Under the pieces are notes generated by a model. It ran no database searches and was not told where the DNA came from. It saw nothing but the letters and a program-made list of their open reading frames with translations. A DNA stretch of 64,000 nt from Nonomuraea turcica (GTDB lineage: Bacteria > Actinomycetota > Actinomycetes > Streptosporangiales > Streptosporangiaceae), in contig NZ_JAUZQF010000031.1 of assembly GCF_030718205.1 (NCBI RefSeq), positions 48,902-112,901 of the forward strand, given 5' to 3'. The translations under genes and the position numbers were made by a program. This document shows positions 1 to 7,784 of this stretch, piece after piece; the stretch's first letter is position 1; the number at the start of each line of letters is the position of its first letter.

Positions 1-2
1 TG

Positions 3-200
3 AAGTCCCCACCCCGCGACTTCGCCGGCGCCGCGGTGCTCAACCTGCGCACCACCGGCTACGGGTTCATCCCGCTGCCCGCCGATGAGCAGGCGTTCGC
101 CGCCTTCCGCGGGCTGCAGCCGGTCACCCACTACCTGCACACCCGCGACCTGCGCGGCTACAAGCCCATCCAGCCACCCACCAGAAAGGACGCCGCCTGA
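3..200 (+). CDS. C-terminal end of an unidentified protein (5'-truncated by window edge)
   Basis: An open frame enters from the left edge and ends at TGA 198-200, giving about 65 C-terminal residues with G/C-rich third positions throughout. The tail includes LRTTGYGFIPLPADEQ and ends in a basic KPIQPPTRKDAA. The stop overlaps by one base the ATG of the next gene (TGATG at 198-202), so the two are probably translationally coupled in one operon. No family recognised from this fragment. Confidence 0.55.
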   Translation, partial: KSPPRDFAGAAVLNLRTTGYGFIPLPADEQAFAAFRGLQPVTHYLHTRDLRGYKPIQPPTRKDAA

Positions 201-1177
201 TGCCGGTCGACCCCGCCGTCTTCGCGAGCATCCGCCGCCGGCAACGCGCCTACTGGCCCGACGGCCACATCCGCCTCGGCGACAGCGTGCCGGCCAAGAA
301 CGGCGGAGTGCGCCCGACGAAGCTGTTCACCTTCCGCTTCAGCTCACCCTCGAAGGCGATGATCGAGGCCGCCGCCGACCTGTACGGCGGCACCGTCGTC
401 GAGATGACCCGCGGCATGGACAAGTGGCAGGTCATCACCGACGCCGAAGAGATCCCCGTGCTGCTGCCCCGCGCGCCGCTCACCCAGTGGCTGGAGCTCT
501 GGGACGGCCCGTACTGTGTGCGCCGCTGCGACGGCGCCACGATCGAGCACAAGTCCAGCCGGCCATGCCTGTGCAAGGCCGAAGGCCACCTGCGCTGCAC
601 CGTCAAGACCCGACTGTCGGTGCTGCTGCAGGACGTGCCGAGCCTGGGCACCTGGCTGCTGGTCACCGAAGGGCTGAACGCCGCCGAGGACCTCCCCAAC
701 CGGGCCGCCATGATCGAGAAGATCGGCGACTACGTCGACGCCTGGCTGATGGTCACCAAAGGCAGCACCCTCGAGAACGGCAAGCCGGTGACCTTCCCCG
801 TGCCTCGCCTACGCGTGGAGGGCATCTCCCCCCGCCAGGTGATGACCGGCACCGTCCCCGAGCGATCCGCCGTGGCCACCAGCAGCGCGCCCGAGCTCAC
901 CACCGACAACCACACCTCCGACTACATCGCCCAGGCCGTGGCCGCCACCTCACCCGAGCAGGTGCGCGCGATCTGGCGGCAGGCAAGCCAGGCCGGGCAC
1001 CTCACCCAGCAGCTGCGCACTGTGCTCAACGCACTCGGCGCCGCCCTCAGCGCCGACCAAAAGCAAGTCCCGCACGGCGCCGGCGACCAGAACGACGCGC
1101 AGACCGCCTCCCAGCCGGTGAAGGCTCCCTCCTCCACACCGACCGACCCGATCAGCCACGCCGAAGAGGTGGGATAG
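200..1177 (+). CDS. phiC31 Gp3-like / recombination directionality factor family protein
   Basis: A 325-residue protein resembling the actinobacterial phage/plasmid family that includes the phiC31 Gp3 recombination directionality factor, which makes a serine integrase excise. Seen: a basic N-terminus, KLFTFRFSSP at about residue 48, a Cys-containing block LWDGPYCVRRCDG (about 100-112), CLCKAEGHLRC (about 123-133) and TRLSVLLQDVP with LGTWLL (about 137-155), in the order typical of that family. The Cys residues suggest a metal-bound knuckle. The C-terminal third is Ala/Gln-rich. The frame is interrupted by an amber codon at 1175-1177 and stays coding-like beyond it, so this may be a truncated product. 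Membership rests on motif order; a role in excision is inferred. Confidence 0.65.
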   Translation: MPVDPAVFASIRRRQRAYWPDGHIRLGDSVPAKNGGVRPTKLFTFRFSSPSKAMIEAAADLYGGTVVEMTRGMDKWQVITDAEEIPVLLPRAPLTQWLELWDGPYCVRRCDGATIEHKSSRPCLCKAEGHLRCTVKTRLSVLLQDVPSLGTWLLVTEGLNAAEDLPNRAAMIEKIGDYVDAWLMVTKGSTLENGKPVTFPVPRLRVEGISPRQVMTGTVPERSAVATSSAPELTTDNHTSDYIAQAVAATSPEQVRAIWRQASQAGHLTQQLRTVLNALGAALSADQKQVPHGAGDQNDAQTASQPVKAPSSTPTDPISHAEEVG

Positions 1178-1417
1178 GACGACGAGCAGGACGCCGAGTG
1201 GTGGCGGCAGCGCATCCTCACCCTGTGGCAGGGCGGCATGAGCGACCTGCACGAAGCCTTCTTCGACAAGACCACGACCACGATGCGGCGCGCCAGCCTC
1301 GCACAGCTGAAGGACTTCGCCGCCCTGTGCCAGCAGGTCCACGCCGACCCGGGCGCCGACGTCATGGACGCCGTCCTCGGCGACGAGGACCCCTCCGGCC
1401 CCACTCCACAAGAGTGA
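1178..1417 (+). pseudogene. in-frame continuation of the Gp3-like gene after an amber codon
   Basis: Directly after TAG 1175-1177 the same frame stays open for 79 codons to TGA 1415-1417. The codons keep strong third-position G/C, and the translation (DDEQDAEWWRQRILTLWQGG at the start, acidic end) looks like a real helical C-terminal domain. There is no good ribosome site at the start of this stretch. The simplest reading is a nonsense mutation (CAG or GAG to TAG) separating a C-terminal domain; suppression or readthrough is the alternative. Confidence 0.5.
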
Positions 1418-1456
1418 TCAACCGCCCGTCAACGGGCCGTTCCCATCCCAGCCGTC

Positions 1457-1490
1457 CCCGGACCGCCAACGCGGAGTCCGGGGCTTTTCG
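1457..1490 (+). terminator. intrinsic terminator after the Gp3-like gene
   Basis: Perfect 8-bp stem CCCCGGAC (1457-1464) / GTCCGGGG (1477-1484) followed by CTTTTC. It ends the first operon and lies 24 bp before the ATG of the phosphatase gene. Confidence 0.65.
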
Positions 1491-1507
1491 TTCCTCGAGG
1501 AGAATCG

Positions 1508-2239
1508 ATGATCGCTCACAGTCCTCCCGGTGAACTGGCCGTGCTCTACTACGACAGCATCGCCGGCGGCCGCAGCCGCAACGCCGACTACCTCCACATC
1601 TGCGACGGCGGCCCCTCGATGGCCCTTGCTGTTGCGGACGGCGAAGGCGACCATCCCGACGCCGCCGAGTGCGCACAGATCACCGCCCAGATCGCCGCCG
1701 CGGTGGCGTCCTCGACCGGCAACCCGGTCGAGGCGTTGCGCGCGGCCAAGCAGTACGTCGACGACCGCAATCACCCCGTCCCTCCCGGCCAGGAGGGCGT
1801 GAGCACCGCCACGGTCGTGGCCATCAACCGGTTCAGCGGCATCAGCCTGGCCTGGGCCGGGAACTCGCCCGTCTGGGGCATCACCCCGACCGGCGAGGTG
1901 GTGGGGCTGACCGTCCCGTCCTGCCACCCCACGACGACCCCGTGCAACGTCTCGCAGCGGCACAGCGGGCTGTGGCCGCACTCCCGCACCGTCGACATCG
2001 GGCATTTCGTCCGCCTGATCGTGGCCACCGACGGCCTGACCGGGCATCTGTCGCGCGATCGGCCCGACCACATGGCCGCGATGACCGACCGCTTGGCTGA
2101 CCTAGCCGGCATCCACCAGGAAGGCGGATACGCGCTGGCACAGCTGCTCTGGCTGGCCGAAAGCTGTCGCGGCCGCGACAACATCACCGTCGCCGTCATC
2201 GACCTGCTTGACCACCACCGGGAGGGCAGTCAGCGATGA
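1508..2239 (+). CDS. PP2C-like (PPM family) Ser/Thr phosphatase domain protein
   Basis: A 243-residue protein with the layout of a small bacterial PP2C/SpoIIE-type phosphatase: ALAVADGEGDH (about 39-49, metal-binding Asp of the first motif), an EGVSTATVVAINRF strand, SLAWAGNSPVWG (about 112-123), LIVATDGLTGHL (about 170-181, second Asp motif) and GRDNITVAVIDL near the end (third Asp motif). Family members dephosphorylate Ser/Thr proteins with two Mn/Mg ions; the substrate here is unknown. SD GAGGAGAA precedes ATG 1508. The stop overlaps the next ATG (ATGA, 2236-2239), so it starts a three-gene coupled operon. Confidence 0.72.
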   Translation: MIAHSPPGELAVLYYDSIAGGRSRNADYLHICDGGPSMALAVADGEGDHPDAAECAQITAQIAAAVASSTGNPVEALRAAKQYVDDRNHPVPPGQEGVSTATVVAINRFSGISLAWAGNSPVWGITPTGEVVGLTVPSCHPTTTPCNVSQRHSGLWPHSRTVDIGHFVRLIVATDGLTGHLSRDRPDHMAAMTDRLADLAGIHQEGGYALAQLLWLAESCRGRDNITVAVIDLLDHHREGSQR

Positions 2240-2337
2240 GGGCGCACGCCATGAACACACCCGCCACGACCGGCGGTGACCGCAGCCACGCCGGCCCCGT
2301 CTACCGGACGATCATGTTCGACGGGCTCGACGCATGA
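2236..2337 (+). CDS. 33-residue protein coupled on both sides
   Basis: ATG 2236 overlaps the upstream stop (ATGA) and the stop 2335-2337 overlaps the downstream ATG 2334 (ATGA). The 33 codons therefore lie between two coupled genes in the third frame. Translation begins MRAHAMNTPATTGGDRSHAG and ends in MFDGLDA. No domain recognised. It may be a true micro-protein or mainly a translational relay; the double overlap is the only evidence. Confidence 0.5.
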   Translation: MRAHAMNTPATTGGDRSHAGPVYRTIMFDGLDA

Positions 2338-2966
2338 GCCCCCGCATTCCCAAGCGCATGGCCGGTTGCCCCGTCCACGGCGGCCTAGCCCTTCCGCAGG
2401 TGGCTGCCCGGCACACCAACGACCGGCGGCCGCCACTGTTCGGCATCAACCACCCCGGGCGCGTCAACAACCTGCTGGCCGGCAGAGGCTGCGGCGGCTG
2501 CGGTCAGCCGCTGTCGAGAAGAGCCGGCGGCAAGTACACGCTTCTGCTGCGGCCCGCGGACTTCACCCGCGGCTACTCCGCCGAGCCCGCGCTCCATCCC
2601 TCCGATTGCGCCCGGTACGCGATCGAGGCGTGCCCGCTGTTGAACGGCCGGATGACCAGCTACCGCAGCACGCGCCGCGACCTGGAGGCCGAACGCTGCG
2701 GCCAGCCGGACTGCGACTGCCGGCTATGGGCCAACTCCGACGACCACGAGGCGCGGGCAGGCGCGAGCGCGTCCCCGGTCTACGCCGCGGTGTTTCGGCA
2801 GGAGGACTACCGGCTGCGCTGGGGTGATGTGCGCGAGCACCGCGACGTGCTGCTCGGCGTCGCCCTGTCCGGCATCGAACCGCTGTCGATCCGGCTGGTC
2901 ACCAAGGGTGACCCGTCGGTTTTGGACTTCACCCGCGCTCTGCTCATGAACCTTCCGCTGACCTGA
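2334..2966 (+). CDS. Cys-rich mobile-element hypothetical protein
   Basis: A 210-residue protein of unknown function. The N-terminal half has several Cys: CPVHGG at about residue 12, a CGGCGQPL knuckle (about 53-60) and DCARYAIEACPLL (about 90-102), with CGQPDCDC at about 122. These look like a zinc-ribbon arrangement. Similar Cys-rich proteins occur on actinobacterial plasmids and phages; I recognise the type but not a function. It is coupled by ATGA to the micro-gene before it and followed after 16 bp by the next gene, which has its own SD AAAGGGG. Confidence 0.6.
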   Translation: MSPRIPKRMAGCPVHGGLALPQVAARHTNDRRPPLFGINHPGRVNNLLAGRGCGGCGQPLSRRAGGKYTLLLRPADFTRGYSAEPALHPSDCARYAIEACPLLNGRMTSYRSTRRDLEAERCGQPDCDCRLWANSDDHEARAGASASPVYAAVFRQEDYRLRWGDVREHRDVLLGVALSGIEPLSIRLVTKGDPSVLDFTRALLMNLPLT

Positions 2967-2982
2967 AAGGGGCACCCTCACG

Positions 2983-3339
2983 ATGAGCGTGACCGTCACC
3001 GACGTCATGACCTTCGTCAGCCAGGCCGACGAGGGCACCCTCGACCAGCTCATCCTCGCCATCCAACAGCGCCGCGAAGTCGTCAAGGCCATTGCGGCGG
3101 CCGCGCTCAAGGAGGGCGATGTCGTGGAGATTCACAGCATCAAGCCCGCCTACTTGAAGGGCATGCGAGGACGAATCGTCACCATCGAGACGATCCGAAA
3201 GACGCGCTGCGCAAGAGTCGCTCTCGACAACCCCTACGACCGCAGCACGGTACGGGCGAGAAGACGTCAAGACCCTACTGACGAGCCCCTGACCGTAGAC
3301 GGCATTCCGCTGGTCTGCCTGCGCAAGACCGAGGAGTGA
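2983..3339 (+). CDS. small hypothetical protein with a KOW-like segment
   Basis: A 118-residue protein. Residues 1-35 are predicted helical (DVMTFVSQADEGTLDQLILA). From about residue 45 there is a GDVVEIHSIKPAYLKGMRGR segment, a beta-rich pattern reminiscent of KOW/SH3-like modules on phage and plasmid hypotheticals. SD AAAGGGG precedes ATG. It is the last gene before a strong terminator at 3408. Function unknown. Confidence 0.6.
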   Translation: MSVTVTDVMTFVSQADEGTLDQLILAIQQRREVVKAIAAAALKEGDVVEIHSIKPAYLKGMRGRIVTIETIRKTRCARVALDNPYDRSTVRARRRQDPTDEPLTVDGIPLVCLRKTEE

Positions 3340-3407
3340 GATCCCTGGGGCGTCGAGATAGCGGCCCCATCCCATAACCCCACCCCCACAACCCTGCCTC
3401 GTCCCCC

Positions 3408-3447
3408 AGAGCCGGTCGCGCCTCGCGCGACCGGCTCTGTCCTTTCC
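3408..3447 (+). terminator. strong intrinsic terminator
   Basis: Perfect 14-bp stem AGAGCCGGTCGCGC (3408-3421) / GCGCGACCGGCTCT (3425-3438) with a CTC loop, then GTCCTTTCC. It closes the 1508-3339 operon. Confidence 0.75.
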
Positions 3448-3491
3448 ACCCCCACCCCGAACCGACCTCGAATCCCAGGCAGGCGAATCGC

Positions 3492-4175
3492 ATGACGACG
3501 ACGGCCGCCACGGCCACGATCGCGACCTTGTCCGACATCCTCAAGGTCACCACCAGCGAGCTCGACAGCGCCCTTCAGCAGATGGGCTGGGCGGAAGAGG
3601 AGATAGCAGCCGCAGCAGAGCGGCACCCCGCTGCGGCGGACACGCTCTTTCACAGCTGGCCGCTGCTCAAGCCCACCCGCGTCCTCATCAGCACGGAGTT
3701 CGTCTACCGGGCGCACTGTCGCGAGCTGCTGGACCGGGTCACCGCCGGCCAGGACACCCGGCCCGGCACCGCAGCCGAAGCATGCTGCGCGTGCTGTCAC
3801 GCCAGCCTCATCGCGCCGTTGACCTCCTACGCCGCCGGCCTCTACCTGCGCACCTGGGCGAAAGCGTTCCCCGACCAGGTGATGTTCGCTGACATGCACA
3901 AACACCACGAGGAGCTGGAAGGCCGCAGCATCGACGATCTCGCGACAGGTCTTCGGCGCAAACTCACGATCGAGGACCGCAAGCTCGGGACGATCGAATG
4001 CTCCGGCCGCCACCACGGCGAGCCCGTGCAGTGCCGATACGCGGGCCTCGGCCTCAGCGGCCTGCCGGGCGATGCTGGCAGGCGCCGCTCCATGACCGCT
4101 CGCCCCACCACACCAGCCGCCGCGCGGCCGAGCACGACCAAGCAGCGGCCGCCGCTCCCGGACCCGCTGTTCTAG
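3492..4175 (+). CDS. hypothetical protein
   Basis: A 227-residue protein. It starts with a Thr/Ala-rich leader, then a helical segment (LSDILKVTTSELDSALQQMG) and later ACCACCHASLIAPL (about 97-110), a CCxCC cluster that could bind metal. The final 30 residues are Pro/Arg/Thr-rich and probably disordered. No family recognised. It is followed after 29 bp by the interrupted gene starting at 4205, so the two were probably co-transcribed. Confidence 0.55.
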   Translation: MTTTAATATIATLSDILKVTTSELDSALQQMGWAEEEIAAAAERHPAAADTLFHSWPLLKPTRVLISTEFVYRAHCRELLDRVTAGQDTRPGTAAEACCACCHASLIAPLTSYAAGLYLRTWAKAFPDQVMFADMHKHHEELEGRSIDDLATGLRRKLTIEDRKLGTIECSGRHHGEPVQCRYAGLGLSGLPGDAGRRRSMTARPTTPAAARPSTTKQRPPLPDPLF

Positions 4176-4674
4176 CCATCCACCCTGGCAAGGAGTCCCG
4201 TCCCATGGACCTCGCCATCAATCACGTCCCGGTCGACGCCGTGGTGCTGGACGCCGGCCCCGTCGGCAAGCTACGCGTACGGGCCCGTCCCAACCCGGCC
4301 ACCGGCACGCTGGCGTGCCACGTCAGCAGCTCCAAGGTGGCGGCACGTTCACCCTGGAGCCCGCCTTCGACCTTGACGACATCGACCCCGGCACCACCCG
4401 CCTGGTCATCCACTATGGCGGCGAGCTGCCTGCCGAGGCCCGCTCTGGCCGTCAACGCCCCGACCGGCCGGTGATCCACCGCACCACCCGCCTGGTCGAC
4501 TCCAACGTCATCGACGCGGCCCGGGCCCGCGAAGGCGCCCGCGCTCCGCGCGAACTTGGGCTTGGCGTCGTCTGGCGGCGAGATGCCTGCAGCCGCCACC
4601 ACCACGCACCGGTCCCCCGCCGCATCGCCAACCAGGTGGCCACCGTCGTGGCCGCGCTGGCCTTGTACTGGCTA

Positions 4675-4712
4675 GTGGCCCGTCTCTGAACGTTGACCCG
4701 GTAATTGATCTC
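4675..4712 (+). repeat. outer left terminal inverted repeat (38 bp)
   Basis: Starts GTGGCCCGTCTCTGAACG and ends GGTAATTGATCTC. It is the inverse complement of 6957-6994 with one mismatch (C/T at position 6). TA lies immediately outside. Confidence 0.8.
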
Positions 4713-4824
4713 AGCCGGTGGACCCGTAAAGCTGGCTGCTCTGTGGCCTGCGGCAATGCATCTAGCTTGGGGCTCATCCCGCCGACCGGATGGAGAGCCT
4801 ATGTTGACGCACATGCATGGGCGC

Positions 4825-5616
4825 TCACCGGCCCGGGTTGCCTGCCTTGGAGCGGGGGTGCGAACGTTGGTCGACAGCAGCGAGCACCTTGTTGTCCTGG
4901 TATTGAGTCTGAGTTCCCCGCTCACTGTGACGCCGGCTCTGACTCTGGCTTTCGTGGCTGTGGCTGTGGCTGTGGCTGTGGCTCTGCGAGCCCACGGGCC
5001 GCTTGACCTTGATGCCAGGTCGTCGGCCAGGCGGGCCAGGTAGGACGCCGTTGAAGAGGCGCGCGATGGCCACTCCGACGGGACGGTTGCCGACGGTGAT
5101 GGGGGCGCCGATGACGGTATTGGTCGCGGTATCGATCATCGACACGTTATTCGAGCCGAAGTTGGCTACGTAGGCGCGGGTGCCGTTGGGAGTGATCGCC
5201 ACCCCGAAGGGCAGCGCGCCGACGGGGATGGTGTCGATGACCGTGTTGGTCGCAGTGTTGATCATCGACACGTTACTCGAGTTGAAGTTGGCTACGTAGG
5301 CGCGGGTGCCGTTGGGAGTGATCGCCACCGCGGCGGGCTGGGCGCCGACGGGGATGGTGTCGATGACGGTGTTGGTCGCGGTGTTGATCACCGACACGGT
5401 ACCCGAGCCGCTGTTGGCCACGTAGGCGAACTGCCGGACCTGAGCGACCGCTGGGGCGGGTACCCCCGTCAGCGGTATCAGCGTGGCCAGGCCGACTGCG
5501 ATGGCTGCCGCAGCCACGATCGGCCGAACACGAGACCACGACCCGCGCCAACGAGACCGGTCCTGCACTCCGGCATGGCGATTCGCCCTGGCGTTTGCGA
5601 TCAAATGTGTAAACAC
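4825..5616 (-). CDS. secreted YVTN-type beta-propeller repeat protein (passenger gene)
   Basis: A 263-residue protein with an N-terminal signal sequence (basic start, hydrophobic VAAAAIAVGLATLIPLTGV, AVA cleavage-like site at about residue 58). Three nearly identical 42-residue blades follow, with motifs RAYVANF, NVSMINTATNTVIDTIPVG and VAITPNGT. YVTN propellers normally carry seven or more blades; here the frame leaves the pattern after VGNRPVGVAIA and enters a low-complexity tail (SQSHSHSHSHSHESQSQS) encoded by a GTGGCT repeat. It is probably a truncated or frame-disrupted copy. It lies between the outer and inner IS ends with its own start region, so it is a passenger of the IS630-type unit. 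Secretion is inferred; the ligand is unknown. Confidence 0.65.
   Translation of the reverse strand: MFTHLIANARANRHAGVQDRSRWRGSWSRVRPIVAAAAIAVGLATLIPLTGVPAPAVAQVRQFAYVANSGSGTVSVINTATNTVIDTIPVGAQPAAVAITPNGTRAYVANFNSSNVSMINTATNTVIDTIPVGALPFGVAITPNGTRAYVANFGSNNVSMIDTATNTVIGAPITVGNRPVGVAIARLFNGVLPGPPGRRPGIKVKRPVGSQSHSHSHSHSHESQSQSRRHSERGTQTQYQDNKVLAAVDQRSHPRSKAGNPGR
4954..4983. repeat. hexanucleotide microsatellite (GTGGCT)5
   Basis: Five exact tandem copies of GTGGCT. On the minus strand they encode Ser-His pairs in the tail of the beta-propeller protein. Slippage here would keep the frame. It is not a CRISPR array. Confidence 0.8.
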
Positions 5617-5799
5617 GGGTTACCCCCACAGCGACGATGACCAGGGTTCCGTTCTACGCACGCAGGGCGGAGCGCTCGGCACAGCGGCGCGCCGTGTTGG
5701 TGGTCGTAACCGATAATTGGCCCCTTCATCGGATTGACGGCATAGTGGTCAATCGGGGAAGGATGGGCGTTGACCCCAACCGCTGGTGACGTGTGCCTA

Positions 5800-5839
5800 G
5801 TGGCCCGTCACGCAACCTTGGACGGGTAACTGGTCCAGC
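5800..5839 (+). repeat. inner left IS end (diverged)
   Basis: Starts GTGGCCCGTC, preceded by TA 5798-5799, and keeps the GGTAA at positions 26-30. The rest differs from the right end at about a third of positions. The transposase stop codon (5808-5810) lies inside it, as is usual for a true IS630 end. It defines a minimal 1195-bp IS, 5800-6994. Confidence 0.6.
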
Positions 5840-6964
5840 TTCGGATGGGTGAGCTGGCGGCGAAGCTGGTCTTCGGTTGCGCGCGTGCGTTGTGCCAGCG
5901 GACGTAGGCACCGATCGCCGCGTTCTGCTCGTCGTGGGTGCGGTGGTCGGTGCCGTTGAGGGCGTAGTAGCGCAGTGCGGCGAACTCGGACTCGATCCAG
6001 TTCAACCACGAGCCGTAGTGGGCAGGAACACCAGCTCGATGTCGTTGTCGGCGGCCCAGGAGCGGACCTCGGGGTGCTTGTGCGGCGAGTAGTTGTCCAT
6101 GATCACGTAGAGCGTCTCGCCGGGCCAGCGGGCGCGCAGCGTCTTGAGGAAGGACAAGAACTCCCGCCACCGCTTGCGCTGGCGGATGCGGTAGTAGAGC
6201 TTGCCGGTGGCCAGATCCAGCGCGGCAATCATGTGCATGACGCCGAAGTAGCGGTTGTAGGTAGCCCGCAGCCGGGCCGGGCTTCCGGCAGGCCGCCAGC
6301 GTTTGCCCGGGCGTGGCATCAGATTCAGCGGCCCGAACTCATCGACGCAGATCACCCGCCCATCGGCCGGAGGTTGGTCGTATAACTCCAGCACGCGCTG
6401 CATCTTCGCGATGAACTGCGGATCGTTGGAGGCCTTCCATGTGGTGGTGCTCTGCCAGGTCACCTTCCCGGCCCGCAGGATGCGCGACAGGTGCTGGCGG
6501 CTGATCGAGGTGACGACTCCACGGTCGGCCAGGTGGTCGGCTAGGGTGCGCAGGCTCCAGGTGGAGTGGCCGCTGATGCCCCACTCGGCGGGGACCGTGC
6601 GGGCGATGAGGCAGATGTGCTCGCGCGTCTGCTCATTGATCGCCGGTGGACGGCCCCCGCTCCATTTTGGGTCCAGCGCGTCGAACCCCCGCTCGTTGAA
6701 GGCGTGGATGACATCGCGCACGTAGTCCTCGCTGACCTGCAGCAATGAGGTGGTGTCCGGCACGCTTTGGCCCTGGCCGGACATCATCACCACGATCGCC
6801 CGCCGTAGCTTGACCGGGTCCTTGGCGGTCCGGGTGATGCGCTGTAGTTTGCGGCCCTCCTCCATCGACAAGGGCCGGACGAACACATCCGGTCGGCGAG
6901 CCACGACCACCTCCCCAAGAGTTGCAGAGGCAGTCAGCCTGACGGTTTCACTGTCCGAGATCAA
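5808..6964 (-). pseudogene. IS630-family DDE transposase, frameshifted before the catalytic Glu
   Basis: From TTG 6964 the frame encodes an HTH N-terminus (LRRAIVVMMSGQGQSVPDTT region), then the DDE core: VICVDEFGPLN (first Asp), YVIMDNYSPHKH (second Asp). It stops at about 6002 after ELVFLPTTARG. The missing end is in another frame (stop at 5808): YGSWLNWIESEF carries the third acidic residue, followed by about 60 residues ending YPSKVA. Adding one base near 6023 would give LVFLPTYGSWLNWIE, the usual IS630 sequence. A one-base deletion is the simplest reading; programmed frameshifting is possible but no clear slippery heptamer is seen. Confidence 0.75.
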
Positions 6965-6994
6965 TTACCGGGTCAACGTTCAGAGACGAGCCAC
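6957..6994 (-). repeat. right terminal inverted repeat (38 bp)
   Basis: Inverse complement of 4675-4712 with one mismatch, followed by TA 6995-6996. The transposase TTG start (6964) lies within it. Confidence 0.8.
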
Positions 6995-7235
6995 TAGAGC
7001 GTTCCGACCTCGACCAGCTTCGCCGCGCCGCCGCCTGCCGCGCCATCCACCGTCATCGCTTGCTGGCCCGCCAGCACGAAGCCATCACCCAGCACGAAGC
7101 CGTCCTGGCCGAGATGCGCCTGCGGTTGGCCCGCATGCAGCAGCTGCTGCGTGACAACGAACACGACCCGGTCGGCACCGCGGCGCCGGACGCCGGCTGA
7201 CCCCGCCCCTTCTTACGGAAGTGACAGATACCGAA

Positions 7236-7260
7236 GGCCTCGCCGACGCGCGGCGAGGCC
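7236..7260. terminator. hairpin between converging genes
   Basis: Perfect 9-bp stem GGCCTCGCC (7236-7244) / GGCGAGGCC (7252-7260), loop of 7. It lies between the stop of the interrupted gene (7200) and the stop of the minus-strand secreted-protein gene (7276). No long T-run on either side. Confidence 0.55.
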
Positions 7261-7275
7261 GGAAATCGGATTGAC

Positions 7276-7758
7276 CTATAGCCCGGTCAGCTTGAGCCTG
7301 ACCTGGTAGGAGTAGAAGGTCTCATCGGTCCCGTCGACGAAAGTCTCCTCGATGGCCACCCCGCCCCTGGCCAGCCCAAAGCACGTGAGGCCGTTCGCGA
7401 TCGCCACGCCCAGGCTGACGCCCGTGCCAGCGGCTGGGGGCGTGACCTCGCGCAGGTCGAAGCCCACGCTGCCGACGGTTCCGACGATCGTGGTCGGGAA
7501 CTCGAAGTCGGCGGGGTCTCCGTCGCCGCCGGTCACCATCGGGAAGTAGTTGTCGTTGAACCTGGGGAACAGGTTCCCGCCGACCAGGAAGCGGAGCTCA
7601 TCGCGCCCGTCCCGTTCCGCGGCGTTCAACGAGTCGATGTCGAAAAGCTCCACACGGCACGACGTGGCCATGGCGGCGGCCGGGCTCGCGGTCACAGCCA
7701 GCGGCGCTACCAGGCCCACGGCTAGGGCTAATCCGGCGATCAGCTTATGAGATTGCAT
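7276..7758 (-). CDS. small secreted protein with signal peptide
   Basis: A 160-residue protein starting at ATG 7758, chosen because SD AAAAGGGC precedes it and a clean signal peptide follows (MQSHKLIAGLALAVGLVAPL, SPAAA cleavage region at about 25-29). The mature part is acidic and beta-rich (RVELFDIDSLNAAERDGRDE, DFEFPTTIVGTVGSVGFDL) and has two Cys, which could form a disulfide. No named family recognised. It is monocistronic on the minus strand, convergent with the split gene to its left. Confidence 0.6.
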   Translation of the reverse strand: MQSHKLIAGLALAVGLVAPLAVTASPAAAMATSCRVELFDIDSLNAAERDGRDELRFLVGGNLFPRFNDNYFPMVTGGDGDPADFEFPTTIVGTVGSVGFDLREVTPPAAGTGVSLGVAIANGLTCFGLARGGVAIEETFVDGTDETFYSYQVRLKLTGL

Positions 7759-7784
7759 GCTGCCCTTTTCTGAGTAGTGGGCGC

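Larger units (their letters stand above)
4673..6996. mobile_element. 2.3-kb IS630-type unit carrying a beta-propeller passenger gene
   Basis: Flanking TA dinucleotides (4673-4674 and 6995-6996) match the TA target duplication of the IS630/Tc1-mariner group. Inside are 38-bp terminal inverted repeats (4675-4712 and 6957-6994) that differ at one position. The unit holds an IS630-type transposase (frameshifted) and a secreted YVTN-repeat gene, both on the minus strand. A third, poorer copy of the end sits at 5800, right behind the transposase, so the 1.2-kb segment 5800-6994 looks like a simple IS nested in the larger unit. Deleting the unit restores the host gene. Confidence 0.78.
4205..7200 (+). 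pseudogene. plasmid-type gene with a frameshift and split by an IS630-type insertion
   Basis: ATG 4205 opens a frame (MDLAINHVPVDAVVLDAGPV...) whose codon bias fails at about 4330-4345. From there the bias is good in the -1 frame (GGGTFTLEPAFDLDDIDPG, HYGGELPAEARS), implying a small indel. That frame runs into the insertion at TA 4673-4674 (codon CTA 4672-4674) and resumes after TA 6995-6996 with GAG CGT TCC, continuing 68 codons to TGA 7198-7200 (ERSDLDQLRRAAACRAIHRH..., a helical end). Removing one TA plus the insert joins ...ALYWL to ERSDL... in frame. The ancestral product was about 224 residues; function unknown. Confidence 0.7.

Noticed and set aside
85..1533. Plus-strand open frame of 482 codons
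   Set aside because: Out of phase with codon bias; Arg/Pro/His-rich shadow of the Gp3-like gene.
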